Assembly: GCF_025836975.1 (NCBI RefSeq)
Contig: NZ_CP107548.1
Location: 2,976,001 to 3,040,000 of the forward strand
Source: Pollutimonas sp. M17
GTDB taxonomy: Bacteria > Pseudomonadota > Gammaproteobacteria > Burkholderiales > Burkholderiaceae_B
DNA length: 64,000 nt
Direction of reading: 5' to 3'
Positions 16,553-26,955 of this stretch are shown here, piece after piece. How positions within the stretch are numbered: the first letter of the stretch is position 1; each line of letters begins with the position of its first letter. Both the position numbers and the translations under genes were made by a program. The notes under the pieces were generated by a model. That model ran no database searches. It saw only the letters and a list, made by a program, of their open reading frames with translations, and was not told the origin of the DNA.

Positions 16553-18349
16553 TCAGCGCCCCGCGGCGTAGGCCTGGATCAGCCGCGGCGAAGCCGCCGC
16601 GTGCAGCAGGCCATCCGCATCGCGCGATGCCGCCGTCAGCCGGCCTATGCTCCAGTCCGGCGACTCTTCAAGCCGATGCCCCCGGCGGCGCAAGTCATCC
16701 AGTACCTGCGCCCCCACCGCCGTCTCGATGGTGATGTTGCCCGGCTTGCGGCCGCGCGGATAGAAGGAACTGGGAAAATGCTGCGTATGGAACATGGGAG
16801 CGTCGATGGCCTCCTGCAGGTTCATGCCCTGATGCAGATGGCGCAGGAAAAGAATCAGTTGCCATTGCTCCTGCTGGTCCCCGCCGGGCGTGCCGAAGAT
16901 CATATAGGGCCGGCCGTCGCGCAGCAGCATGGTCGGGCTCAGCGTGGTGCGCGGGCGCTTGCCGGAGGCCAATGTGCCGGGCATGCCCTCTTCCAGCCAG
17001 AACATCTGCGCGCGGGTGTTCAGCCCGAAACCCAGTTCCGGGATCACCGGCGAAGACTGGAACCATCCGCCCGACGGCGTGACGGTAATCATATTGCCCC
17101 AGCGGTCTATGGCGTCGATATGGGTGGTGTCGCCCCGCTTGGCGGACAACAGCGGGTTGGCGCGGTCCATGGCGGAAAGCAGGCTGCCGTCGTTATGGCG
17201 GGACAGGCGGTCCAGGACGGCCTCGACCCGCGCCACCTGGGCCTCGAAACCCGGCACGAGACCCGGCCGCAGCTCGTTGGAGGCCTGCTCGCCGATCAGC
17301 CCGCTGCGCTCGCGGTTGTACTCCCGGGAGAGCAGCGCCTGCATGGGTACGTCGACGAAAGCAGGATCGCCGTAATAGGCCTCGCGGTCGGCGAACGCCA
17401 GTTTCATGGCCTCGACCAGCAGATGGATGAAGCGCGGATCGCCATGTTTCAAGCGGGCGATGTCGGTGTGTTCCAGCAAGGCCAGGGTCTGGAGAAAAAC
17501 CGGCCCCTGGCTCCAGGGCTGCGTCTTGGCCACGGTTGCACCGCCATAGCCATGCAGCAGCGGCTCTTCGTAGCCGGCGGACCAGCCCGCCAGATCCTGC
17601 CCGTTCAGGACGCCCTTGTGCGGCGTGCCGCTTTCGTCCATGACCTCGTTGCCCGATACGAAGCGATCGATCGCCTCGGCCACAAAGCCCTGGTAGAAGG
17701 CCTTGCGGGCCGCCTCGATCTGCCGTTCACGATCGCCGCCGGCGCTTTCCGCCTCGGCCAGCACGCGCTCCCAGGCCTGGGCCAGCGCCGGGTTGCAAAA
17801 CAATCGGCCGGCCTGCGGCACCGCCCCCTTGGGCAGGTATACCTGCGCCGAGGTGGGCCACTGGGTTTCAAAAAATTCTTTCAGGCCGGCAATGGTGTTG
17901 GATACCCGCGGCAACAGAGGGTGGCCGTTGCGCGCGTAATGGATGGCGGGCTCCAGCACGTCCCGCAGCGACATGCTGCCATGGTCGCGCAGCAGTATCA
18001 TCCAGGCGTCGAAAGCGCCCGGAATCACCGTCGCCAGCAGGCCGTTGCCCGGGATGAGCTCCAGGCCCTGCGACCGGTAATGCTCGAGTGTCGCGCCCGC
18101 GGGGGTTGCGCCCTGCCCGCACAGCACCTGGACCTTGCCCGTGCGCACGGAATGGAAAATACCCGGCACTTCGCCGGCCGGCCCCACCAGGTGGGGCTCG
18201 ACCACGTGCAGCGTAAAGGCGCTGGCCACGCAGGCGTCGAAGGCATTGCCGCCGCGCTCCAGCATGGCCATGCCCACCGCGGTGGCCAGCCAGTGCGTGG
18301 AAGTCACGACACCGAAGGTGCCGGTAATTTCTGGACGGGTCGTGAACAT
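16553..18349 (-). CDS. ggt: Gamma-glutamyltransferase (copy 1, end of the peptide operon)
   Basis: This 598-residue Ntn-hydrolase-type gamma-glutamyltransferase opens with STHWLATAVGMAMLERGGNAFDACVASAF. The autoprocessing/nucleophile region is RGDTTHIDAIDRWGNMITVTPSGG, where the second Thr of DTT is the expected new N-terminus of the small subunit. Such enzymes cleave glutathione or other gamma-glutamyl compounds. There is no clear signal peptide, unlike classical periplasmic Ggt, so it may act in the cytoplasm on imported peptides. It is the last gene of a seven-gene operon whose first gene is a second gamma-glutamyltransferase. Confidence 0.9.
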   Translation of the reverse strand: MFTTRPEITGTFGVVTSTHWLATAVGMAMLERGGNAFDACVASAFTLHVVEPHLVGPAGEVPGIFHSVRTGKVQVLCGQGATPAGATLEHYRSQGLELIPGNGLLATVIPGAFDAWMILLRDHGSMSLRDVLEPAIHYARNGHPLLPRVSNTIAGLKEFFETQWPTSAQVYLPKGAVPQAGRLFCNPALAQAWERVLAEAESAGGDRERQIEAARKAFYQGFVAEAIDRFVSGNEVMDESGTPHKGVLNGQDLAGWSAGYEEPLLHGYGGATVAKTQPWSQGPVFLQTLALLEHTDIARLKHGDPRFIHLLVEAMKLAFADREAYYGDPAFVDVPMQALLSREYNRERSGLIGEQASNELRPGLVPGFEAQVARVEAVLDRLSRHNDGSLLSAMDRANPLLSAKRGDTTHIDAIDRWGNMITVTPSGGWFQSSPVIPELGFGLNTRAQMFWLEEGMPGTLASGKRPRTTLSPTMLLRDGRPYMIFGTPGGDQQEQWQLILFLRHLHQGMNLQEAIDAPMFHTQHFPSSFYPRGRKPGNITIETAVGAQVLDDLRRRGHRLEESPDWSIGRLTAASRDADGLLHAAASPRLIQAYAAGR

Positions 18350-18368
18350 GGTGAGAAACCGCCTATTC

Positions 18369-19871
18369 CTATTGTTTGGCCAGGGTAACGCCTTTCAGGC
18401 GGATGAGGCCATCGGGATAGGGCACGAAGCCCTGCACCCGCTTCTGCAGGCCGAAGGTCCAGGGCAGGTAAAAGGTGTAGACGATGGGCCGCTTCTCCTG
18501 CATCTGCTGGAGGAATTGGGAATACAGCTGCTTGCGCTTGCCTGTGTCCAGCTCCTGGCGGGCTTCCATCAGCAGGTCGTTCATGGCCTGGTCGCAGAAT
18601 TTCCCATCGTTCAGGCTGCCCTTGCAGGCAACGTACTGGAATATATTGCCGCTGGGGTCGACCCGGCCCGACCAGCCGGCCTGTGCGAGCTCGAAATCGC
18701 CGCGGGCCATGGTCGATTGCAGGGCCGCGAACTCCATGGGCCGCAATGTGATGTCGAAGCCCGCCTCGCTGCCCATGGCCTGGATCAGCTCGAAGACCTG
18801 CTGCATGATGGTGTTGTTGCCGAAGGAGATCTCGACCTTGACGCGGTCATGGCCCGCCGCCTTCAGCAGCGCCTTCGCCTTTTCGACGTCGCGGCCCTTG
18901 CGCTCCATGCTTTTGTCGTAGGCGAAGCTGGCCGGCGGGAAAGGCTGGAAGGCCGGCTGGTACAGGCCCATGCCGACAACCTGGTTGATGGCGTCCTTGT
19001 CTAGCGCCAGATCGAAAGCCTGGCGCACACGCGCGTCTTTCGCGAAGGGATTGTCGGCGCGCGGGCCGTTGGCGAAATTGATCGAGATGGCCTGGAAGCC
19101 CAGGCCCGTTATCGGCATGAAGGCCAGCTTGGGATCGCTCTTCACGGTCTCGACATCGCTGGGCGCGACACGCTCTATGATGTCCAGCCCGCCGGATCGC
19201 ATATTGTTCAGGCGCACCGTTGAATCGGGCACGGGGCTGAAGCGGACCGCATCGAAATGGTAGTTGGCGGCATCCCAATACTGGGGAAATTTTTCCAGCG
19301 TGATGTGATCGTTCTGGACCCGTTCCTTGAATCGGTAGGGGCCGGAGCAGACCGGATTCTTGCCCGGATCCTTGTCGAAGCTGGCCGGCGACTGCATCAT
19401 GCCCGCGCGATCCGAGAGCTGCGACAGGAAGGAGGCGTCGGGCTCCGATAAATGCAGGATGATCGTGGACGGATCGGGCGCCTCGACCCGCTCCAGCGTT
19501 GCCAGCTCGCTCTTGCGGTTGCTGTCGGGCAGGGTCTTGGCCCGATCCAGGTTGGCCTTCACCGACGCCGCGTCCATGGGCGTGCCATCGTGATACACCA
19601 CCTTGTCGCGCAAGGTCATCTTGAGCGTCTTGCTGTCCTGCCATTCCCAGGCCGTGGCCAGTTGCGGCACGAACTCCAGCTTGGGAGTGATGTCGACCAG
19701 CTTGTCGCACAGCGAAGCGAACACGATGCGGCCGACGAAGGTGCGGGCGCGCGCGGGATCGAGCTGGTCCGGATCGTCCTGCAGCCCTATCCGCAGCGTC
19801 GTCTGCGCCGCGGCGGCACCCGAGAGAACCAGGCTTGCGGCCAGAGCCAGCTTGAACATCGTCTTGTGCAT
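18369..19871 (-). CDS. Peptide/glutathione-type ABC transporter binding protein (SBP family 5, copy 1)
   Basis: This is a 500-residue periplasmic binding protein of the DppA/OppA/GsiB family. The signal peptide (MHKTMFKLALAASLVLSGAAAA) is followed by TLRIGLQDDPDQLDPARARTF. The ATG at 19871 is chosen because GGAG lies 7 bases before it, whereas the ATG two codons earlier is too close. It is a clear paralogue of the binding protein at 23676-25190 (shared GRIVFASLCDKLVDI-like and CSGPYRFKERVQNDHI-like blocks). It lies between the double ATPase and the first ggt and delivers substrate to the same permeases. Confidence 0.92.
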   Translation of the reverse strand: MHKTMFKLALAASLVLSGAAAAQTTLRIGLQDDPDQLDPARARTFVGRIVFASLCDKLVDITPKLEFVPQLATAWEWQDSKTLKMTLRDKVVYHDGTPMDAASVKANLDRAKTLPDSNRKSELATLERVEAPDPSTIILHLSEPDASFLSQLSDRAGMMQSPASFDKDPGKNPVCSGPYRFKERVQNDHITLEKFPQYWDAANYHFDAVRFSPVPDSTVRLNNMRSGGLDIIERVAPSDVETVKSDPKLAFMPITGLGFQAISINFANGPRADNPFAKDARVRQAFDLALDKDAINQVVGMGLYQPAFQPFPPASFAYDKSMERKGRDVEKAKALLKAAGHDRVKVEISFGNNTIMQQVFELIQAMGSEAGFDITLRPMEFAALQSTMARGDFELAQAGWSGRVDPSGNIFQYVACKGSLNDGKFCDQAMNDLLMEARQELDTGKRKQLYSQFLQQMQEKRPIVYTFYLPWTFGLQKRVQGFVPYPDGLIRLKGVTLAKQ

Positions 19872-19898
19872 GATCATTCTCCGAAATAAGCCAGCACT

Positions 19899-21758
19899 TC
19901 AATAGACACCGACGGCATGGCGGGCGACGAAATGGCCCTCGCCCACCTGGACCAGCGGCTGAACCTGCGGCGCGTCGCTGACATGGCGCACCACGCTGGG
20001 GATTTCGTCGACCAGCAGCGAATGCTGCCTGTGGCGGTAGCTGGGGTCGGCCACTGGAACGGCCGCCATCAGCTTCTTCGTATAGGGATGCTGCGGGTTC
20101 TCGAACACGGCGCGGCGCGGACCTATTTCGACCACCTGGCCCAGGTACATCACCACCACGCGATGGCTGATGCGTTCGACCACCGCCATATCGTGCGAAA
20201 TGAACAATATCGCCAGGCCCAGCTCGCGCTGAAGGTCGAGCAGCAGATTGACGATCTGCGCCTGTATGGAAACGTCCAGCGCCGACACCGACTCGTCGGC
20301 GATGATGATCTTGGGATTCAGCGCCAGGGCGCGCGCGATGCAGATCCGCTGGCGCTGCCCGCCGGAAAATTCATGCGGATAGCGGTCTATCATCTCGGGC
20401 GCAAGTCCGCATTTCTCCATGAGCCAGGCGACGCGCCGCTCGGCTTCGCGCCCCTTGGCCACGCCATGGATGAGCAGCGGCTCCATGATGGAATACCCTA
20501 TCGTCACGCGCGGATCCAGCGAGGCGAAGGGATCCTGGAAGATGAACTGTATGTGCCGGCGCAAGGCCTGCATTTCGTTGCCGCGCAACAGGCTGATGTC
20601 CTGGCCCTGGAAGGTGACCTTGCCGCCCCGTATGCGCTCCAGCTGCGCCAGCGAGCGCCCCGTGGTGGTCTTGCCGCAGCCCGATTCGCCCACCACCGCC
20701 AGGGTCTCGCCCGGGTACAGGTCGAAACTGACCTGCTCCACGGCATGCACCCGATGGCTGACCCGGCCGAACACCCCGGTGGCGATGTCGAAACGGGTGG
20801 TCATCTTGTCCACTTTCAGCAGCGGGTCCTGGTCGTAGCGCGCCGTGCGGGCCTGCGGGGCGGCCTGCATCGGAGCGCCACCCTTCTGCGCCATGTCCAG
20901 CAAGGCAAAGGGCGCCGGCTGGTCGCTGCCTTTCATGGAACCCAGCCTGGGCACCGCCGAGAGCAGGGCGCGTGTATACGGATGCCGCGGATCGCCGAAG
21001 AGCGCATCGGAATCGTTCTCCTCGACCTTGTCGCCCCGGTGCATCACCATGACCCGGTCGGCCACTTCGGCCACCACGCCCATATCGTGCGTGATGAAGA
21101 TCACGCCCATGTCCATGTCCTGCTGCAATTGGCGGATCAGCTGCAGGATCTGCGCCTGTATCGTGACGTCCAGCGCCGTGGTGGGCTCGTCGGCAATCAG
21201 AACCTGCGGCCGGCACGACAGCGCCATGGCAATCATGATGCGCTGGCGCATGCCGCCGGAAAGCTGGTGGGGATAGCGCCCGCGCACCGCCTTCGCATCG
21301 GGAATGCGCACGACCTCCAGCAGCCGCAGGGTCTCGGCCAGTGCCGCGGCGCGGTCCATGCCCTGGTGCAATTGCAGCGCCTCGGCGATCTGGTCGCCCG
21401 CCGTGAAGCTGGGGTTGAGCGAGGTCATGGGCTCCTGGAAGATCATGGCGATGTCGGCGCCGCGCACCGTGCGCATCTGGGCTTCGGTCGCGGCGGCCAG
21501 GTCCAGCACGCTGCCATCGCGGCGGCGCAGCAGGATGTCGCCCCGCACGATGCGGCCGTTGCCGAACTCGACCAGCCGCATCAGCGACAGCGAGGTGACC
21601 GACTTGCCCGACCCCGATTCGCCCACGATGGCCAGGGTCTCGCCCCTGCCCACATGGAAAGACAGGTCGCGCACCGCCTCGACGGAGCGCTCCGGCGTCG
21701 TAAATGCAACCGTCAGGCCGCTTACCCGTATGACATCTTGTTCATTCATTGCGTGCAT
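19899..21758 (-). CDS. GsiA-like double ATPase subunit of a peptide/glutathione ABC importer
   Basis: This 619-residue protein fuses two oligopeptide-type ATPases (DppD- and DppF-like), as in E. coli GsiA. Domain 1 has [16 protein letters not shown] and DEPTTALD. Domain 2 has [16 protein letters not shown] and a Walker B of DESVSALD, where the usual Pro is replaced by Ser. The two halves are joined by a linker around residues 275-310. It powers the importer formed by the two permeases directly upstream in the operon. The start is uncertain by 3 codons (21758 or 21749). Confidence 0.92.
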   Translation of the reverse strand: MHAMNEQDVIRVSGLTVAFTTPERSVEAVRDLSFHVGRGETLAIVGESGSGKSVTSLSLMRLVEFGNGRIVRGDILLRRRDGSVLDLAAATEAQMRTVRGADIAMIFQEPMTSLNPSFTAGDQIAEALQLHQGMDRAAALAETLRLLEVVRIPDAKAVRGRYPHQLSGGMRQRIMIAMALSCRPQVLIADEPTTALDVTIQAQILQLIRQLQQDMDMGVIFITHDMGVVAEVADRVMVMHRGDKVEENDSDALFGDPRHPYTRALLSAVPRLGSMKGSDQPAPFALLDMAQKGGAPMQAAPQARTARYDQDPLLKVDKMTTRFDIATGVFGRVSHRVHAVEQVSFDLYPGETLAVVGESGCGKTTTGRSLAQLERIRGGKVTFQGQDISLLRGNEMQALRRHIQFIFQDPFASLDPRVTIGYSIMEPLLIHGVAKGREAERRVAWLMEKCGLAPEMIDRYPHEFSGGQRQRICIARALALNPKIIIADESVSALDVSIQAQIVNLLLDLQRELGLAILFISHDMAVVERISHRVVVMYLGQVVEIGPRRAVFENPQHPYTKKLMAAVPVADPSYRHRQHSLLVDEIPSVVRHVSDAPQVQPLVQVGEGHFVARHAVGVY

Positions 21759-21771
21759 GGCTAGACAGGCC

Positions 21772-22650
21772 CTAATGCTCTTGCCGCGGGTCCAGCGCAT
21801 CGCGCAGCCCGTCACCCAGAAGGTTGAACCCGAAAACCACCAGGAAGATGGCCGAGCCGGGGAAGATGGACATCCACGGCGCCTGGGTCATGAAATTCTT
21901 GGCGGTGTTCAGCATGGATCCCCAGGAGGGATTGGGCGGCTGCAGGCCCAGGCCCAGGAAGGACAGGCTGGCCTCGGCGATGATGGCGCTGGCAATCATG
22001 ATGGTGGCCTGCACGATGAGCGCCGGCATGACGTTGGGCAGGATATGGCGCAGGATGATGCGCGTGTTCGACGCGCCCAGCGAGCGGGTGCTTTGCACAT
22101 AGTCTTCGTTCTTGATCGCCAGCACCTGCCCGCGCGCCAGCCGGATGAACAGCGGCGCCGCCGACACCCCGATGGCGATCATCGCGTTGACCAGGCTGGG
22201 CCCAAGGAAAGCGGCCAGGGCGATGGCCAGTATCAGGAAGGGAATGGACAGCAGCGCCTCGGTGGCGCGCGAAATGCAGCCGTCGACCAGCCCGCCGAAA
22301 TAGCCGGCCAGCAGGCCGAACGGCACGCCCACCCCCAGGGCGATCAAGACGGAGCACATGCCCGCCAGCAGCGAAGCGCGCGCGCCATAGACCATCCGGC
22401 TTAGAATGTCGCGGCCCAGTTCGTCGGTGCCGAACCAGTGCATGGCCGAGGGCGCCTTGCGTATGGCGGTGAAACTGACCTGCGCCGGGTCGAAGCCCAC
22501 GATCAGCGGGGCGAACACCGCCACCAGCACGAAGAACACGACGATGGCCGCGCCCAGCATGGCCGAGGGGCTGCGCTTGAATTTGGACCAGGATCGGCTG
22601 CGGCGACGTTCGAACGCGCCCTGCGCGGCGGCGGGGGCATGGGAACTCAT
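21772..22650 (-). CDS. ABC transporter permease, DppC/GsiD type
   Basis: The 292-residue inner-membrane permease has about six spans. An N-terminal [14 protein letters not shown] segment and [21 protein letters not shown] mark the DppC group, and the ATPase-coupling EAA loop reads [19 protein letters not shown]. Its ATG overlaps the stop of the DppB-type gene (ATGA), with GAGG 5 bases ahead. With the DppB-type protein it forms the channel of the peptide/glutathione importer. Confidence 0.93.
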   Translation of the reverse strand: MSSHAPAAAQGAFERRRSRSWSKFKRSPSAMLGAAIVVFFVLVAVFAPLIVGFDPAQVSFTAIRKAPSAMHWFGTDELGRDILSRMVYGARASLLAGMCSVLIALGVGVPFGLLAGYFGGLVDGCISRATEALLSIPFLILAIALAAFLGPSLVNAMIAIGVSAAPLFIRLARGQVLAIKNEDYVQSTRSLGASNTRIILRHILPNVMPALIVQATIMIASAIIAEASLSFLGLGLQPPNPSWGSMLNTAKNFMTQAPWMSIFPGSAIFLVVFGFNLLGDGLRDALDPRQEH

Positions 22651-23591
22651 GAATACCTCAGGCGCGGATTGATCAGGATGTACAGCACGTCGGCCAGCAG
22701 GGTCAGCACGATGAAGCCGACCGCGATGCACAGCACCACGCCCTGCACCACCGCATAGTCGCGGTTGAAGACCGCATCGACCAGCAGCTTGCCGAAGCCC
22801 GGTATGCCGAAAATCTGCTCGGTGAGCACCGCGCCCGCCAGCAGCTCACCGAACAGAATGGTCACCAGGGTGACGATGGGCATCAGCGCATTGCGCAGCG
22901 CATGGCGCAGCACCACGATGCGCTCGGACGCCCCCTTGGCGCGTGCGGTGCGCACGTAATCGGCGCTGAGCGCCTCGAGCATGGCGGAACGGGTATGGCG
23001 CATCAGGTAGGCGGCGATGGCCGTGGACAGCACCAGCGCCGGCATCAGCATGGTTTTCATCGACAGCCAGAAATCGCGGCCCGGCGGCACATAGCCCGAG
23101 GCCGGCAGCAGCCTGAACTGCACCGAAACGATCATGATCAATATGATGCCCAGCCAGAAGTTGGGTATGGACATGCCCGACAAGGCAAACAGATTGGCGC
23201 CGAACTCCACCCGCGTTCCCTTTCGGACCGCCGCCAGGATGCCCAGCGGTATTCCGACCAGGATGGCGAAGAACATGGCCATGATGGCCAGCTGTATGGT
23301 GACGGGCAGCTTCTGCGACACCAGCGTCGTGACGGGAATGTCGGTGCGCAGCGATACGCCCAGATTTCCCTGGCCGACCTCTTTGATCCAGGCGACATAC
23401 TGGACCGGAAGGGGATCGTTCAGGCGGTATTTCTCGCGCAGGAAATCCAGCACGGCGGGATCACGCTCTTCGCCGGCCATGGCCAGCACCGGGTCGCCCG
23501 GCAGTATCTTCTGCAAACCGAATATCACGATCGACACCAGTATCAGCGTGGGTATGGCTACGATGACACGGCGCAAAATAAGCTTGAGCAT
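22647..23591 (-). CDS. ABC transporter permease, DppB/GsiC type
   Basis: The 314-residue permease has the DppB pattern: MLKLILRRVIVAIPTLILVSIV, the segment FLREKYRLNDPLPVQY, and the EAA loop RTARAKGASERIVVLRHALRN. It overlaps the DppC-type gene by 4 bases and is preceded by the second binding protein gene. It belongs to the same operon and complex. Confidence 0.93.
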   Translation of the reverse strand: MLKLILRRVIVAIPTLILVSIVIFGLQKILPGDPVLAMAGEERDPAVLDFLREKYRLNDPLPVQYVAWIKEVGQGNLGVSLRTDIPVTTLVSQKLPVTIQLAIMAMFFAILVGIPLGILAAVRKGTRVEFGANLFALSGMSIPNFWLGIILIMIVSVQFRLLPASGYVPPGRDFWLSMKTMLMPALVLSTAIAAYLMRHTRSAMLEALSADYVRTARAKGASERIVVLRHALRNALMPIVTLVTILFGELLAGAVLTEQIFGIPGFGKLLVDAVFNRDYAVVQGVVLCIAVGFIVLTLLADVLYILINPRLRYS

Positions 23592-23675
23592 GCAATGGAA
23601 TCCTGGCTTGCGTGAAACGATGCGCCCGCCCCGGGGCGGCGGCCAGGGGCCGGGCCCGGGGCGGTGTGCGGAGAA

Positions 23676-25190
23676 TCACCCCTTGGAGAAGGACACCCCC
23701 TGAAGCCGGATCATGCCGTCCGGGAAAGGCTCGAAGCCCTGAACCTTCTTCTGCACGACGAAAGGCCACGGCTGATAATAAATATACATGCTGGGCAATT
23801 CGTCCTGCAATATCGTCTGCGCCTCGTCGTAGACGGCTTTGCGCTTTTCCTGGTCGGAAATCGTGCGCGCCTTGCGCAAGATTTCGTCGACCTTGGGATT
23901 GCAGTATTTGCTGTCATTCAGCGTGCCCTTGCAGGTCACGAACGAGAAGATATTGCCATCGGGGTCGACCCGGCCCGACCAGCCGCGCATGTCCACCTGG
24001 AAGTTGCCCTTGGCCGATTCGGCCAGCATGGCCGCGTACTCGGTGGGGCGCAAGCTGAGCTGGAAGCCCGCCTGTCCGGCCATGGCCTGCACCATTTCGG
24101 CCGTGGAGGCCTCGATGGTGTTGTTCGCGAAGGTGAGCTGGGCCTGCACGGTTTCCATGCCCGCCTCTTTCAGCAAGGCCTTGGCCTTGGCGATATCGGG
24201 CTTGACCACGGGAAACTTGTCGCTGTGGTAGGGGCTGGCCAGCGGAAAAGGCTGCTGCGCCGGCGGGAAGATGCCGCCCCCGATCACTTCGCCGATGGCG
24301 GCGCGGTCTATCGTCAGTTGGAAGGCCTGGCGCACCAGCTTGTTGCTGAAGGGATTGTTCTTGGCGCCCTCCCCATTGTTCACGTTGAACATGAACTGGC
24401 GGAAACCCAGTCCGGTGACCGGCTTGAATACCAGCCCCGCGTCCTGCTTGATGGCGGGAACATCGCTGGGATTGGCCCGCTCGAGAATATCTATGCCGCC
24501 CGATTTCAGGTTGGACAGGCGCACCGTGGAGTCGGGTATGGCAAAGAAGGTGACCTTGTCGAAGGCGTAATCCTTGGCGCCATAGTATTTGTCGAATTTT
24601 TCCAGGACGATGCGGTCATTCTGGACGCGCTCCACGAACTTGTACGGCCCGGAGCACACCGGATTGCGGCCCACGGCCGAGGCGCTGTCCTCGCCCGCGA
24701 AGCTCTTGGGGGACAGCATCATGCCGGCCCGGTCCGACAGCTGCGCCAGCAGGGGCGCATCGGGCTGCTTTACGTTGATGACCAGCGTATACGCATCGGG
24801 CGCCTCAACCTTGCTGACCGATGCCAGCTCGCTCTTGCGCTGGCTTTCGGGCAGGGTCAGGGCCCTGTCCAGGTTGGCCTTGGCGGCCTGCGCGTCGAAC
24901 TTGCTGCCGTCATGGAAAACGGCGTCTTCGCGCAGCTTGAAGGTCAGCGCGGTGTTGTCGTCGTTCCAGGACCAGGACTTGGCCAGCTTGGGCACGAATT
25001 GCAGCTTGCTGTCGATATCCACCAGCTTGTCGCACAGCGAGGTGAAAACGATGCGCGCCGCATAGGTGCGCGAGCGATGCGGATCCAGCGTGTCCGGATC
25101 GTCCTGCATGCCGATGCGCAGATCCTGCGCGTGGCCGACGGCGGCCATGCCCATCAGCAGGCCGCCCGCGAGTAAGGCTATTTTTTTCAT
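23676..25190 (-). CDS. Peptide/glutathione-type ABC transporter binding protein (SBP family 5, copy 2)
   Basis: This 504-residue periplasmic protein has a clear signal peptide (MKKIALLAGGLLMGMAAVGHAQ) followed by DLRIGMQDDPDTLDPHRSRTY. It starts behind GGAGACAAGAC. It is paralogous to the binding protein at 18369-19871, and the two flank the transporter core genes. Two binding proteins for one permease pair suggests a widened or dual substrate range, for example different gamma-glutamyl peptides. Confidence 0.92.
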   Translation of the reverse strand: MKKIALLAGGLLMGMAAVGHAQDLRIGMQDDPDTLDPHRSRTYAARIVFTSLCDKLVDIDSKLQFVPKLAKSWSWNDDNTALTFKLREDAVFHDGSKFDAQAAKANLDRALTLPESQRKSELASVSKVEAPDAYTLVINVKQPDAPLLAQLSDRAGMMLSPKSFAGEDSASAVGRNPVCSGPYKFVERVQNDRIVLEKFDKYYGAKDYAFDKVTFFAIPDSTVRLSNLKSGGIDILERANPSDVPAIKQDAGLVFKPVTGLGFRQFMFNVNNGEGAKNNPFSNKLVRQAFQLTIDRAAIGEVIGGGIFPPAQQPFPLASPYHSDKFPVVKPDIAKAKALLKEAGMETVQAQLTFANNTIEASTAEMVQAMAGQAGFQLSLRPTEYAAMLAESAKGNFQVDMRGWSGRVDPDGNIFSFVTCKGTLNDSKYCNPKVDEILRKARTISDQEKRKAVYDEAQTILQDELPSMYIYYQPWPFVVQKKVQGFEPFPDGMIRLQGVSFSKG

Positions 25191-25217
25191 GTCTTGTCTC
25201 CTCTTTACCCTTATTGA

Positions 25218-26846
25218 TTAGAAACCTACCGCCTGGCCATCCCTGCGGCCGTCGCTGGCCGCCACATACCCTTGCTCATTGTCGTCTTCGGATATGCGCC
25301 AGATGAACTGGCCCGCACCGAAATCCATGTAGGGGTCGTTCACCGAGTGCAGCTTGTGTCCCAGTCCGATCAAGCCCTGGGTAAGCGAGGCATCCATGGT
25401 GTGCTCGATATCCAGCGTGAAGTCGCGGTTCACCTTCCAGCGCGGCGCGCAGCAGGCGGCCTGCGGCTGCTGGTCGTAATCGATCATGCGCACCACGGTC
25501 TGCAAATGGCCCTGCGGCTGCATGTCGCCGCCCATCACGCCGAAGCTCATGACCGGCTTGCCGTCCCGGGTCAGGAAGCCGGGGATGATGGTGTGGAAAG
25601 GCCTCTTGCCACCCTCGACCACATTGGGCGATTTCGGGTCCATCGAAAAGCCCACGCCGCGGTTCTGCAGGCTGATGCCCGTATCGGGCACCACCACGCC
25701 GGACCCGAAGCCCATGTAGTTCGACTGGATGAAGGAAATCATCATGCCGCTTTCGTCGGCGGCGCTCAGGTAGATGGTGCCGCCGGCATGGGGACGGCCC
25801 GCCTCGGGGAAGGAGGCCTGGTCCAGGCGTATGAGCTTGGCGCGGCCATCCAGGTAGTTGTCGTCCAGCATTTGCTCGGGCGTCACCGGCATGCTGCGCG
25901 GATCGGACACATAGCGGTATAGATCGGCGAAGGCCAGCTTCATGGCCTCGATCTGGATGTGCTGGGAACGGATCGAATCGACCGGAATATTGCGCAAGTC
26001 GAAACGCTCGCAGATGCCCAGCGCGATCAGCGCCGCGATGCCCTGCCCGTTGGGAGGAATCTCGTTCAGGGTGTAGCCGTGATAATTCTTGGAAATGGGC
26101 TCCACCCATTCGGGCTTGTAGCCGCGCAGGTCGTCCAGCGTCATGGCGGCGCCGCACTCGCGGCTGAAGGCGGCGATCTTCTCGGCCAGTTCGCCTTCGT
26201 AGAAATCGCCGCCATGGCTTTGCGCAATACGCCTGAGGGTGTTGGCCGCCCCCTTCAAGCGGAACAGCTCGCCGGTGCGCGGCGCGCGGCCTTCGGGCAT
26301 GAAGGCATCGGCATAACCCGGCTGGTCCTTCAGCTCTTCAGCCGCTTTGGCCCACTTGCCGGCCACCACGGGCGGCACCACATAGCCGCGCTCGGCGATC
26401 TCGATTGCCGGCTCGAACAGGGTTTCGAACGGAAGTTTGCCGAATTTGCCGTGCAGGGCAGCCCAGCCCGCCACCACGCCCGGCACCGAAACGGCGTCCC
26501 AGCCGCGCTTGGGCTGCCTGGCCAGGCCATTGGAGTCGGTGCCGTACTTGCGCTTGAAATACTCCACATTCCAGGCGGCCGGCGCCACGCCCGATGAATT
26601 CAGGCCGTGCAGCTTCTTGCCGTCCCACAAGATGGCGAAGCAATCGCCGCCTATGCCGCAGGACACCGGCTCGACCAGCGTGATCGCCGCGGCGGCCGCA
26701 ATGGCCGCGTCGACCGCATTCCCCCCTTTCAGCATCATGCGCAATCCGGCCTGGGCGGCCAGCGGATGGGACGTGGACACCACATTGCGCGCGAAGACCG
26801 GCGTACGAATGGACGGATAGGGATTGGACCAGTTGAAGTTTTTCAT
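25218..26846 (-). CDS. ggt: Gamma-glutamyltransferase family protein (copy 2, start of the peptide operon)
   Basis: This 542-residue member of the gamma-glutamyltransferase family contains VSTSHPLAAQAGLRMMLKGGNAVDAAIAAAAAI, SCGIGGDCFAILWDG, and the probable processing site in HAGGTIYLSAADESGMMISFIQSNY, where the Thr of GGT is the expected nucleophile. It has no signal peptide. It differs markedly from copy 1 and resembles the YwrD-like branch. It is the first gene of the operon and divergent from a LysR regulator. Pairing with a glutathione-type importer suggests intracellular cleavage of imported gamma-glutamyl compounds. Confidence 0.9.
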   Translation of the reverse strand: MKNFNWSNPYPSIRTPVFARNVVSTSHPLAAQAGLRMMLKGGNAVDAAIAAAAAITLVEPVSCGIGGDCFAILWDGKKLHGLNSSGVAPAAWNVEYFKRKYGTDSNGLARQPKRGWDAVSVPGVVAGWAALHGKFGKLPFETLFEPAIEIAERGYVVPPVVAGKWAKAAEELKDQPGYADAFMPEGRAPRTGELFRLKGAANTLRRIAQSHGGDFYEGELAEKIAAFSRECGAAMTLDDLRGYKPEWVEPISKNYHGYTLNEIPPNGQGIAALIALGICERFDLRNIPVDSIRSQHIQIEAMKLAFADLYRYVSDPRSMPVTPEQMLDDNYLDGRAKLIRLDQASFPEAGRPHAGGTIYLSAADESGMMISFIQSNYMGFGSGVVVPDTGISLQNRGVGFSMDPKSPNVVEGGKRPFHTIIPGFLTRDGKPVMSFGVMGGDMQPQGHLQTVVRMIDYDQQPQAACCAPRWKVNRDFTLDIEHTMDASLTQGLIGLGHKLHSVNDPYMDFGAGQFIWRISEDDNEQGYVAASDGRRDGQAVGF

Positions 26847-26955
26847 GTCGGAGGAGGATGTGTTGCCAAATAAAGATGTTGCTCAAACCGCCTAAGCTAC
26901 TATCATTCTCTCATTAGATCAATTTAGTTTTATATTTGTCTTTCAAGTTTTTCTT

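Noticed and set aside
16542-16564. GCGGGGCG/CGCCCCGC hairpin at the end of ggt copy 1
   Set aside because: It overlaps the stop codon, has no T-run, and short GC palindromes are expected often in this composition.
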